This document shows positions 47,566 through 56,829 of a stretch of 64,000 nucleotides of DNA, piece after piece. The translations under genes were made by a program, and so were the position numbers. Positions within the stretch are counted from its first letter, which is position 1. Each line of letters begins with the position of its first letter. The notes beneath the pieces are model-generated. The model ran no database searches and was not told the DNA's origin. It saw only the letters and a program-made list of their open reading frames with translations. This DNA comes from a bacterium. Its GTDB lineage: Bacteria > Myxococcota_A > Bradymonadia > UBA7976 > UBA1532. The stretch is from assembly GCA_030426085.1 (NCBI GenBank), contig JAUHYW010000001.1, positions 62,001 through 126,000 on the forward strand. Direction: 5' to 3'.

Positions 47566-48930
47566 TTGAGCCAAGGCAAGCGCAAGCTGTTCGGCACCGA
47601 CGGGGTGCGAGGGCTGGCCAATCGACATCCGATCACCGCCGGCATGGCGCTGCGGCTGGGGCGGGCCATCGGCTACCGCCTGCGGGCCGTGCACCGCCGG
47701 CCGAAGGTGCTCATCGGCAAGGACACCCGGCTGTCGGGCTACATGATCGAGACCGCCCTGGCGAGCGGGCTGGTCTCGGTCGGGGCCGACGTGCACCTGT
47801 GCGGACCGCTGCCGACCCCGGGCATCGCCTTCCTCACCGCGGGCATGCGCTGCGACGCGGGGGTGGTCATCTCGGCCAGCCACAACCCCTACGAAGACAA
47901 CGGGATCAAGCTCTTCGCCCGCGACGGCTACAAGCTGCCCGACGACGAAGAGCTGGCGCTCGAACAGGTGCTCGAGAGCGAGGAGCTGACGCAGTTCCGC
48001 CCGACCGGCACCGACATCGGCCGGGCGTGGCGCATCGACGACGCCGCCGGGCGGTACTCGGTCTTCGCCAAGAGCGCCTTCCCCAAGGCGAGCACGCTCG
48101 AAGGCTACAAGGTCGTCGTCGACTGTGCCCACGGCGCCGGCTATCGGGTCGCGCCCGAGGTCTTCCACGAGCTGGGCGCCGAGGTCATCCCCCTGGGGGT
48201 CAAGCCCGACGGCACCAACATCAACGCGGGGGTCGGCGCGCTGCACCCCGAGGTGGCCGCCGAGGCGGTGCGGGCCCACGGGGCCCACGTCGGGGTCGCG
48301 CTCGACGGGGACGCCGACCGGTGCATCCTCATCGACGAGGAGGGGCGGGTGGTCGACGGCGATCAGGTCCTGGCGCTGCTCGGGCGGCGGCTGATCGCCA
48401 AGGGCGAGCTGGCCGGCGACACCGTCGTCGCGACCGTCATGAGCAACCTCGGCCTCGACCGGGCGCTGCGCGAGGTCGGGGGCCGGGTCGTCCGGGTCGC
48501 GGTGGGTGATCGCTACGTCGTCGAGCGCATGCGGGCCGACGGGCTCGACCTCGGCGGCGAGCAGTCGGGGCACGTCATCTGGCGGGAGCACGCCACCACC
48601 GGCGACGGGCTGGTGACCGCGCTGGCCGTGCTGGGGGTGATGATCGAGCAGGGCGCCTCGCTGGGCGAGCTGGCCGGCTGCATGACCCGCTTCCCCCAGG
48701 TGCTCGAGAACGTGGCGGTGTCCCGCAAGCCGCCGCTGGACGAGCTGGACGAGGTGCAGACCGTCATCGCCGCCGTCGCCGCCGAGCTGGGCGCCGACGG
48801 GCGGGTGCTGGTGCGTTACTCGGGCACCCAGAACCTGGCCCGGGTCATGGTCGAAGGCCCCGAGCAGGGTCACATCGACGCCGCCGCGGGGCGCATCGCC
48901 GACGCGCTGCGGGCGGCGATCGGGGGCTGA
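47566..48930 (+). CDS. glmM: phosphoglucosamine mutase
   Basis: 454 aa from a TTG with GGAGGGGAC upstream. KLFGTDGVRGLANRHPIT opens the protein. The catalytic serine lies in VISASHNPYEDNG (about residue 103). The metal loop is ALDGDADRCILID, and GGEQSGHVIW and RYSGTQNLARVMVEG bind the sugar phosphate. It converts glucosamine-6-phosphate to -1-phosphate for peptidoglycan precursor synthesis. The operon position after cdaA-cdaR is canonical. Confidence 0.96.
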   Translation: MSQGKRKLFGTDGVRGLANRHPITAGMALRLGRAIGYRLRAVHRRPKVLIGKDTRLSGYMIETALASGLVSVGADVHLCGPLPTPGIAFLTAGMRCDAGVVISASHNPYEDNGIKLFARDGYKLPDDEELALEQVLESEELTQFRPTGTDIGRAWRIDDAAGRYSVFAKSAFPKASTLEGYKVVVDCAHGAGYRVAPEVFHELGAEVIPLGVKPDGTNINAGVGALHPEVAAEAVRAHGAHVGVALDGDADRCILIDEEGRVVDGDQVLALLGRRLIAKGELAGDTVVATVMSNLGLDRALREVGGRVVRVAVGDRYVVERMRADGLDLGGEQSGHVIWREHATTGDGLVTALAVLGVMIEQGASLGELAGCMTRFPQVLENVAVSRKPPLDELDEVQTVIAAVAAELGADGRVLVRYSGTQNLARVMVEGPEQGHIDAAAGRIADALRAAIGG

Positions 48931-48931
48931 G

Positions 48932-49669
48932 ATGGACGCGAGGCTGCACCTGGCGGTCGATGACGCGGCGGTGTTCCGCACCCTGGGCGACGGGGCCGGC
49001 CCCGAGCCGGCGACCCTGGGCATGCTCGCCGAGCTGGCCGGCGTCGACTGCGTCGCCTACGACCTGCGCGGCCCCAGCCGGGGGGTCGCCGAGCGCGACG
49101 TGCGGCTGCTGCGCGAGACGCTCGCCGGCCGGCTCGACGTGGCGCTGGCCCCCTCGCCCGACCTCATCGACCGGGCGTTCGACCTGCGCCCCGACCGGGT
49201 GACCCTGGTGCCCGAGCGGCGGGAGGGCGGGGCCGCGCTCGGCGGCCTCGACGCCCGGCTGCTGCGGGACGCCCTGCGCAAGCAGATCCTGCACCTGCGC
49301 GACGCCGACATCGAGGTCGCGGTGCAGGTCGAGCCCGAGCTGGAGCAGATCAAGGCCCTGCACCGCAGCGAGGCCGACGTCGCGGTGCTCTACGCCGGCA
49401 GCTACATGCAGGCCCGCACCGGCGCCGCCCGCCGGGTCGAAGAGACCCGCATCTCGGACGCCGCCGCGCTCGCCGGGCGGCTCAAGCTGCGGGTCGCCGT
49501 CGCCGGGGGCCTCGACCTCACCGCCGTCGAGGCCCTGGCCCGCATCGCCCGGGTCGAAGAGGTGCATGTGGGCCACGCTTGCCTCGCCCGGGCCATGCTG
49601 CGGGGCATCGACCGGGCCGTCGCCGACTTCGCCGCCGCCATCGAGCGCGGGCGCCGGCAGGCGTTCTGA
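48932..49669 (+). CDS. PdxJ-family protein that has lost the catalytic residues
   Basis: 245 aa, right after glmM, where pdxJ normally stands. It aligns along the whole PdxJ length: LAELAGVDCVAYDLR, ERDVRLLRETLAGRL, PDRVTLVPERREG, GGLDARLL, EVHVGHACLARAML. The active-site positions differ. HLRED reads DLRGP (His45 of E. coli to Asp), the LEMA glutamate reads VALA (Glu72 to Ala), NAGHGL reads AVAGGL (His193 to Gly), and the opening NIDHIATLR reads AVDDAAVFR. Pyridoxine-5'-phosphate synthase activity is therefore very unlikely. It may be structural or have gained another TIM-barrel function. E. coli numbering is from memory. Confidence 0.8.
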   Translation: MDARLHLAVDDAAVFRTLGDGAGPEPATLGMLAELAGVDCVAYDLRGPSRGVAERDVRLLRETLAGRLDVALAPSPDLIDRAFDLRPDRVTLVPERREGGAALGGLDARLLRDALRKQILHLRDADIEVAVQVEPELEQIKALHRSEADVAVLYAGSYMQARTGAARRVEETRISDAAALAGRLKLRVAVAGGLDLTAVEALARIARVEEVHVGHACLARAMLRGIDRAVADFAAAIERGRRQAF

Positions 49670-49671
49670 GC

Positions 49672-51231
49672 ATGCCCGACCGGCACCGCATCGTCCCGCC
49701 CGGTCGCCCCGCCGCCGACCGCATCCTCATGCCGGCCGAGATGGCCGCCGCCGACCGCCACGCCATCGAGCAGCTCGCCATCCCCGGCGTCGCGCTCATG
49801 GAGAACGCCAGCCGCCACGTCGCCCGGGCCCTCGCCGCCCGCTGCCCGCCCGGCGGGCGCGTCGCCGTCATCTGCGGCGGGGGCAACAACGGCGGAGACG
49901 GCTCCGGCGCCGCCCGGCACCTCGTCGCCTGGGGCCGCCCGGTCGAGCTGTGGCTGACTCGGGCCCCCGAGCGCTACGTCGGCGACGCCGCGACCAACCT
50001 CGACGCCTGCCGGCGCATCGGCCTGAAGCCGCACATCTGGTCCGACGACGGCTCGCCCGACCCCCAGCGATTCGCCTGGATCATCGACGCGGTGCTCGGC
50101 ACCGGCCTCAGCGGCGAGGTCCGGGGCGCCGCCGCCGACGCCATCCGCTGGATGAACCGGGCCACGGCGCCCGCGCTCGCGGTCGACATCCCCAGCGGCA
50201 TCGACGGGGCCACCGGCGCCGTCTGCGGCGTCGCCGTCGAGGCGGCGCACACGGTCACCTTCGCCACCAGCAAGCCCGGCCACTGGCTCTTCCCCGGCGC
50301 CGGCCGGCGGGGCACGCTCGAGATCGTCGACATCGGCATGCCCCCCGCGTGCATCGAGCGCACCCCGGCTCGCCGGTGGCTCATGGGCGACGCCGACCTC
50401 GCCCCGGCCCTCGCCGCCCGCCCCCGCGACGCCCACAAGGGCCGCCAGGGCCACGTCTACGTGCTCGGCGGCGCGCCCGGCCGCACCGGGGCCGTGCGCA
50501 TGTGCGCCGACGCCGCGATGCGGGCCGGGGCCGGGCTGGCCACCATCGGGGCCGCCCCCGACGCCGCCGCCGCGCTGGGCCCCGCGCTGTACGAGACCAT
50601 GGTCGAGGGCCTGCTCGACCGCAGCGCCGGCGCGATCACCAACCGCCTCGCCGACTTCGACGCCGTCGCCGTGGGCCCTGGCCTCGACCCGGATGACCGG
50701 GTCGGCGCCGTGCTGGCCGAGGCGCTGCCCGCCGTCGAGCGGCCGATGGTGATCGACGCCGACGGCCTCAACCACGCCGCCCGCCGCCCGGCCATCGCCC
50801 GCGGCCGGATCATCACCCCCCACCCGGGGGAGGCCGGCCGCCTGTTGGGATGCGCCACCGCCGAGATCCAGCGCGACCGCCTCGCCGCCGCCGCCGCGCT
50901 GGCCGAGGCCTTCGACGCCACCGTCGTGCTCAAGGGGGCCCACACGATCGTGCACGCCGCCGACGGCGTCGCCGTCTGCCCCGACGGCCACCCGGGCATG
51001 GCCACCGCCGGGGCGGGCGACGTGCTCACCGGGGTCATCGCCGCCCTGCTCGCCCGGGGCCTGCCGCCGGGGCCCGCCGCCCGGGCGGCCGTCCTGTGGC
51101 ACGCCCGGGCCGGCGCGCACGCCGCCCGATCGGGCGCGCATCACATGCTCGCCCGCGATATCATCTCCGGACTCGCCGCCGTCGAACGCGGAGCGGGCGA
51201 GGGTGGGGGAGATCACCGATGCGCAGGTTGA
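49672..51231 (+). CDS. nnr: bifunctional NAD(P)H-hydrate epimerase/dehydratase
   Basis: 519 aa. N-terminal epimerase (NnrE/YjeF-N): MENASRHVARAL, ICGGGNNGGDGSGAARHL, DAVLGTGLSGEVRG, AVDIPSGIDGATG. C-terminal ADP-dependent dehydratase (NnrD/YjeF-C): DAHKGRQGHVYVLGGAPG, ITPHPGEAGRLLG, VVLKGAHTIVHA, MATAGAGDVLTGVIAALLA. Together they repair damaged NADHX and NADPHX. The gene starts 2 bp after the PdxJ-like gene and overlaps the Sua5/YrdC gene by 13 bp. Confidence 0.93.
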   Translation: MPDRHRIVPPGRPAADRILMPAEMAAADRHAIEQLAIPGVALMENASRHVARALAARCPPGGRVAVICGGGNNGGDGSGAARHLVAWGRPVELWLTRAPERYVGDAATNLDACRRIGLKPHIWSDDGSPDPQRFAWIIDAVLGTGLSGEVRGAAADAIRWMNRATAPALAVDIPSGIDGATGAVCGVAVEAAHTVTFATSKPGHWLFPGAGRRGTLEIVDIGMPPACIERTPARRWLMGDADLAPALAARPRDAHKGRQGHVYVLGGAPGRTGAVRMCADAAMRAGAGLATIGAAPDAAAALGPALYETMVEGLLDRSAGAITNRLADFDAVAVGPGLDPDDRVGAVLAEALPAVERPMVIDADGLNHAARRPAIARGRIITPHPGEAGRLLGCATAEIQRDRLAAAAALAEAFDATVVLKGAHTIVHAADGVAVCPDGHPGMATAGAGDVLTGVIAALLARGLPPGPAARAAVLWHARAGAHAARSGAHHMLARDIISGLAAVERGAGEGGGDHRCAG

Positions 51232-51827
51232 CCGTCGAAGAGGGCGTCGCCCGGCTGAAGGCCGGAGGCGTGATCGTATTCCCCACCGAGACCAGCTACG
51301 GGGTCGGCTGCCGGGCCTACGACGCCGACGCGGTCGAGCGGGTCGTGCGGGCCAAGGGCCGCCCCGACGGCAAGCCGCTGCCCATCCTGCTGCCGTCGGT
51401 CGAGGCCCTGCACCAGAAGCGCCTCGAGACCCCGCTGCTCGCGCTGGCCGAAGCCTTCTGGCCCGGCCCGCTGACCCTCGTCGTGCCCGCCTTCCCCGGG
51501 CTGCCGGCCCCGATCACCGCCGACACCAACATGGTCGGGGTCCGGGTCTCGGCCCACCCCATCGCCCGGGCGCTGGTCCGAGGCCTGGGCGAGCCGCTCG
51601 TCGCCACCAGCGCCAACCGCAGCGGGCTGCCGGCCGCGGCCACCGCCGAGGCGTGCGAGGCGGCCGGGCTCGACGGAGTCGATGGGCTGGTCGACGGCGG
51701 CGCGCTGACCGGCGACGCCAGCACCGTCGTCGGCCTCGACCGGGGCCGGCTGACCATCTTCCGCGAAGGCCCCATCGACCGCGACGCGCTCGAGGCCATC
51801 TGGCGCCAATCCCGGGCCCACGACTGA
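51219..51827 (+). CDS. Sua5/YciO/YrdC-family threonylcarbamoyl-AMP synthase
   Basis: 202 aa from the ATG at 51219 inside the end of the nnr gene. VIVFPTETSYGVGCRAYD, AKGRPDGKPLPILLPS, AFWPGPLTLVVPAF, VGVRVSAHPIARALV and LVATSANRSGLP are the YrdC signature, including the KxR...SxN pattern. The length corresponds to the short TsaC form without the Sua5 C-terminal domain. It makes the L-threonylcarbamoyl-AMP used for t6A in tRNAs decoding ANN codons. Confidence 0.92.
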   Translation: MRRLTVEEGVARLKAGGVIVFPTETSYGVGCRAYDADAVERVVRAKGRPDGKPLPILLPSVEALHQKRLETPLLALAEAFWPGPLTLVVPAFPGLPAPITADTNMVGVRVSAHPIARALVRGLGEPLVATSANRSGLPAAATAEACEAAGLDGVDGLVDGGALTGDASTVVGLDRGRLTIFREGPIDRDALEAIWRQSRAHD

Positions 51828-51840
51828 CCCCTCACCGCCG

Positions 51841-52584
51841 TCAGCCCCCCATGCCCTCCGCCGCCGGCCCCTCGCCCCGGGACCGCCGCTCGGCCAGATA
51901 GCCCGCCAGATCGGGCCCGTCGACCGGCCACGGATCATCCAGCGACTCCAGCTCGGCCATGCGATCGACCCGGAACGTACGGTACGCCCGCCGCCGCTCG
52001 CACCACGCCGCCAACGTCCACGCCTGCCCCCAGAAGTGCAGCCCCAGCGGCCGCACCGTGCGCCGGCTGATCCGACCGTTGAGGGCGGTGTAGGCGAAGC
52101 GCAGCTTGCGGAGGTTGGCGATGGCCTCCCGCACCGGCTCCAGCCCGTCGCGCACCGTGCGGGCCCACTCGCCGCGGGGTGCGAACAGCCGGACGTGGGC
52201 CAGCACCGCCGCCGAGGTGTCGGGCATCACCGCCTCGATCTTCTCCAGAGCCCCGCAGGCCGCCGCGCCCAGCGTCGGATCGACCCACGCCGCCGCCATG
52301 CGCAGGCCGAGCACCAGCGCCTCGCACTCATCGTCCTCGAAGCGCAGCGGCGGCAGCAGCGCCTGTCGATCCAGCGCGTAGCCCTCACCCGGCAGGTTGC
52401 GGATGCGGACCCCGCCCGCGTCGAGGGCCTCGAGATCGCGATAGACCGTGCGCCGGGAGACCTCGAGCCGCCCGGCGATCTGCTCGATGGTCATCGAGCG
52501 GTGGTGTCGCAGCATCTCGACGATCTGGAGCAGCCGATCGGCCCGGCGCCGCGTCCCGCCGAGCCGCTGAAAGTCGAACGTCAT
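51841..52584 (-). CDS. WYL-domain transcriptional regulator
   Basis: 247 aa from the ATG at 52584 (MTFDFQRLGGTRRRADRL). A DeoR-like N-terminal helix-turn-helix (MTIEQIAGRLEVSRRTVYRD) is followed by the family's linker (GVRIRNLPGEGYAL), and the C-terminal WYL domain: FAYTALNGRISRRTVRPLGL, WTLAAWCERRRAYRTFRVDR. WYL regulators often sense small ligands or nucleotides in stress and defence. The target is unknown; it diverges from the MYXO-CTERM gene at 52789. Convergent with the Sua5/YrdC gene by 13 bp. Confidence 0.9.
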   Translation of the reverse strand: MTFDFQRLGGTRRRADRLLQIVEMLRHHRSMTIEQIAGRLEVSRRTVYRDLEALDAGGVRIRNLPGEGYALDRQALLPPLRFEDDECEALVLGLRMAAAWVDPTLGAAACGALEKIEAVMPDTSAAVLAHVRLFAPRGEWARTVRDGLEPVREAIANLRKLRFAYTALNGRISRRTVRPLGLHFWGQAWTLAAWCERRRAYRTFRVDRMAELESLDDPWPVDGPDLAGYLAERRSRGEGPAAEGMGG

Positions 52585-52788
52585 CCTGTCCCCGCTGAAC
52601 GGTCTCCGAGAGAGGGCTTCCGAAGGGACTAAGGATCGAGCGGGGCCGAATGCCCGGAAAAAGATGAAATCAGCCGCGAAGTCCACGCTCGGCGCGGCCT
52701 GCCTCCCCGAAAAATCACCTGCGGCTGTTGGATGGCCTCACCCGCCCGTCATGCGCGCCGAACCCCAGACATCGAACCGGGAGCCACC

Positions 52789-53322
52789 ATGACCACCGCG
52801 CACCTCACCGCCGCCCTCTTCTGCGCCGCCGCCCTCTTCTGCGCCGCGCCGGCCCACGCCGACGGCCTGCACTGCACGACGACCGTCCTCGACGCCGACT
52901 GCGACCCGCTGCCCGACGGCGCGGCCGTCGACGCCACGACCCTCTTCCGGATCGGGTGCAGCGCCAGCACCGTCGGCGGCGAAGACGGCCCCGACGTGAC
53001 CGACTTCGACCCCACCGCCGACGACCTCCGGATCATCACCGACGACCCCCTCGAAGACGCGCCGGTCGGGCTGCTGCCCGCCGAGATGTGCGGCGCGGCC
53101 GTCTTCGCCCTCGACGCCTGCCTCGAGACCGGCACCTACACCATCGCCCACGCCGACGACGGCACCGGCTGGCCCCCGTTCGAGGTGGTCGACGAGCGCT
53201 GCGCCGACGGCGCATCGGGCGGCTGCCAGCAGGCCCCCGGATCGGGCGCCCCGTGGCCCCTCCTCATCCTGTTCGTCGGTCTGCTGGCCCTCGGCCGGTG
53301 TACACCCGCCGACCGCCCTTGA
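52789..53322 (+). CDS. secreted protein with MYXO-CTERM-like sorting tail
   Basis: 177 aa from the ATG at 52789 (GGGAGCCACC upstream). Signal peptide: LTAALFCAAALFCAAPAHA. A short Cys-containing domain follows (HCTTTVLDADCDPLPDG, then MCGAAVFALDACLETG, then CADGASGGCQQAPG). The tail GGCQQAPGSGAPWPLLILFV, then GLLALGR, fits the MYXO-CTERM pattern: invariant Cys, Gly/Pro linker, hydrophobic helix, basic end. The last 59 bp overlap the 3' end of hutI on the other strand. Function unknown. Confidence 0.75.
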   Translation: MTTAHLTAALFCAAALFCAAPAHADGLHCTTTVLDADCDPLPDGAAVDATTLFRIGCSASTVGGEDGPDVTDFDPTADDLRIITDDPLEDAPVGLLPAEMCGAAVFALDACLETGTYTIAHADDGTGWPPFEVVDERCADGASGGCQQAPGSGAPWPLLILFVGLLALGRCTPADRP

Positions 53323-54493
53323 ACACCGCCCGGGTGGGCAGCATGCCGAAGTGATACGGCAGGTGGCGGTGGGTCGGCACGTCGAACACCGCCAGATCGG
53401 CCGGCCGCCCCACCGCGATGCGCCCGGCGACGGCCTCGCGCCCGACCGCCCGCGCCGCGTGGCGGGTCACCGCGTCGAGCACCTCGGCCGGGCTCAGCCC
53501 CAGCCGGCTCATGCCCAGGGTCAGCATCAGCAGCAGGTTGGTCGAGTGGCACGTGCCCGGGTTGCAGTCGGTCGACAGCGCCACCGGGACCCCCGCCGCG
53601 GCCAGCGCCCGGGCCGGCGCCCGATCGTCGCTGCCCAGGAACATCGCCGCCCCGGGCAGCAGCACCGCCACCGTGCCCGCCTTCGCCAGCGCCTCGATGC
53701 CGCCCCGGCTGACGTGCTCCAGGTGATCGGCGCTCACCGCGCCCACCGCCGCCGCCAGCTCGGCCCCGCCGCCCGGCGAGAGCTGATCGGCGTGCACCTT
53801 CGGCCGCAGCCCGTGGCGCAGCCCGGCCTCGAGGACCCGCCGCCCCTCGTCGACCGTGAACGCGCCTCTCTCCACGAACACATCGCAGAACTCGGCCAGC
53901 CCGGCCTCGGCCACCGCGGGGATCATCTCGCCCACCACCGCGTCGAGATACGCCGCCCGCTGCGTATCCGGCGGCACCGTGTGCGCCCCCAGGAACGTCG
54001 CCACCAGATCGACCGGGTGCTCGGCGTCCAGCCGGCGCACGACCTCCAGCATCTTGCGCTCGTCGGCCGCCGTCAGCCCGTAGCCGCTCTTGACCTCGGC
54101 CGTCGTCACCCCGCACCGCAGCAACTGATCGAGCCGGGGCCGGGCCAGCGCGACCAGCGTCTCGACCGAGGCGGCCCGCGTCGCGTGCATCGTGCGGGCG
54201 ATGCCCCCGCCCCGGCGGGCGATCTCGAGGTACGAAGCGCCGGTGGCCCGCTCGGCGTACTCCCCGGCCCGATCGCCAGCGAACACCAGGTGGGTGTGGG
54301 GATCGACCAGCCCCGGGGTCAGCAGCCCGCCGGCCACGTCGAACGTCTCGGCCGCCTCGGGCGCCTCGGCCGCCGGCCCGACGAAGGCGATCGTCCCCCC
54401 GCGCACCCCGACCGCGACCCCCGACCGCGCCGCGCCGTCGGTGAACACCTCGCCCGCGCCGACGAACAGCAGATCCACCCGCTCACCCCGCAT
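53264..54493 (-). CDS. hutI: imidazolonepropionase
   Basis: 409 aa from the ATG at 54493. Metal site DPHTHLVFAG (His66, His68), followed by GGGIARTMHATR, EVKSGYGLT, HADQLSPGGG and STDCNPGTCHSTNLLLML, all typical of HutI. It opens the imidazolone ring in histidine degradation. It begins 8 bp after hutH and is translated with it. The C-terminal 20 residues overlap the MYXO-CTERM gene and continue past the usual family end. No hutU or hutG is present. Confidence 0.93.
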   Translation of the reverse strand: MRGERVDLLFVGAGEVFTDGAARSGVAVGVRGGTIAFVGPAAEAPEAAETFDVAGGLLTPGLVDPHTHLVFAGDRAGEYAERATGASYLEIARRGGGIARTMHATRAASVETLVALARPRLDQLLRCGVTTAEVKSGYGLTAADERKMLEVVRRLDAEHPVDLVATFLGAHTVPPDTQRAAYLDAVVGEMIPAVAEAGLAEFCDVFVERGAFTVDEGRRVLEAGLRHGLRPKVHADQLSPGGGAELAAAVGAVSADHLEHVSRGGIEALAKAGTVAVLLPGAAMFLGSDDRAPARALAAAGVPVALSTDCNPGTCHSTNLLLMLTLGMSRLGLSPAEVLDAVTRHAARAVGREAVAGRIAVGRPADLAVFDVPTHRHLPYHFGMLPTRAVFKGGRRVYTGRGPADRRTG

Positions 54494-54501
54494 CGCAGCC
54501 C

Positions 54502-56046
<1,545 letters not shown>

Positions 56047-56133
56047 CGCGACTCCGGGGTGTCGTGCGGGTGACGCCCGATACTACTCCCCTCGGGGTTG
56101 CGGGCCCAACCCCCGATGCAGGACAACGGGGGC

Positions 56134-56829
56134 ATGAAGCCGACCGCCATCGACGCCTTACTCGTCTGCGCCGACGCCGACGCCTCCACCGCCGCCGCGC
56201 TGCACGCCCGCCTCGCCGCGGCCGGGATCACCCCGTGGTGCGCCGCGCGGGACCTCGTCCCCGGCGACACCTGGGACCGGGCCATCCCCGACGCCATCGC
56301 CCGCGCCCGCCTGCTCGTGGTGCTGGTCGGCCCATCGTGGCCCGCGCCCGGGGGAGGGGACGGCGACTGGTACGCCCACGAGCAGGTCGCGCTGGCCATC
56401 GACCACGCCCGCGACCGGGATCCACCGACGCGGGTGGTGCCGATCTGGCTCGACGGGGTGCCGCGGCGGCGGCTGCCCTACGGCCTGCGGCGGCTGGTGG
56501 CGATCGAGGCGGCGGCGTCCGACCTCGACGCGATGGCCGATGGCATCCAGCGGGCGCTGGCGGCCATGACGGGACAGACCCCGCCGCCCCGCCGACGGGA
56601 TCCCATCGCGCTCGATCCCATCGCGCTGCGGGGGCGGCTGGCCGAGCTGTTCCCATCGCGGGACGCGGCGGCGATGCTGTTGGACGACGCTGGCTTCACC
56701 GTCACCCGCTTCGACCTGGGCGGCGCCCCGATCAACCGCTGGTACAAGGCGCTGGCCGAGGTCCGCAAGCACCCCGACGGGCTCGGACGCCTCATCGCCG
56801 CGGCGAAGCGCCATGGGTATACGCTGTGA
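56134..56829 (+). CDS. TIR-domain effector with C-terminal EAD1-like adaptor domain
   Basis: 231 aa from the ATG at 56134; an ATG at 56116 is possible. The TIR domain spans about 5-130: AIDALLVCADADASTAAALH, AAGITPWCAARDLVPGDTW, AIARARLLVVLVGPSW, YAHEQVALAI and VVPIWLDG. The Glu in AHEQV (about residue 83) stands where TIR NADases have their catalytic Glu. The C-terminal 65 residues (LRGRLAELFPSRDAAAMLL, DDAGFTVTRFDLGG, INRWYKALAEVRKH) match the pattern of effector-associated domain 1: L-x3-L-x2-F-P, aliphatic, W, then LIxxA. It overlaps the next gene by 4 bp. Probably a signalling effector that degrades NAD or makes a nucleotide messenger, recruited through EAD-EAD contact. Confidence 0.85.
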   Translation: MKPTAIDALLVCADADASTAAALHARLAAAGITPWCAARDLVPGDTWDRAIPDAIARARLLVVLVGPSWPAPGGGDGDWYAHEQVALAIDHARDRDPPTRVVPIWLDGVPRRRLPYGLRRLVAIEAAASDLDAMADGIQRALAAMTGQTPPPRRRDPIALDPIALRGRLAELFPSRDAAAMLLDDAGFTVTRFDLGGAPINRWYKALAEVRKHPDGLGRLIAAAKRHGYTL

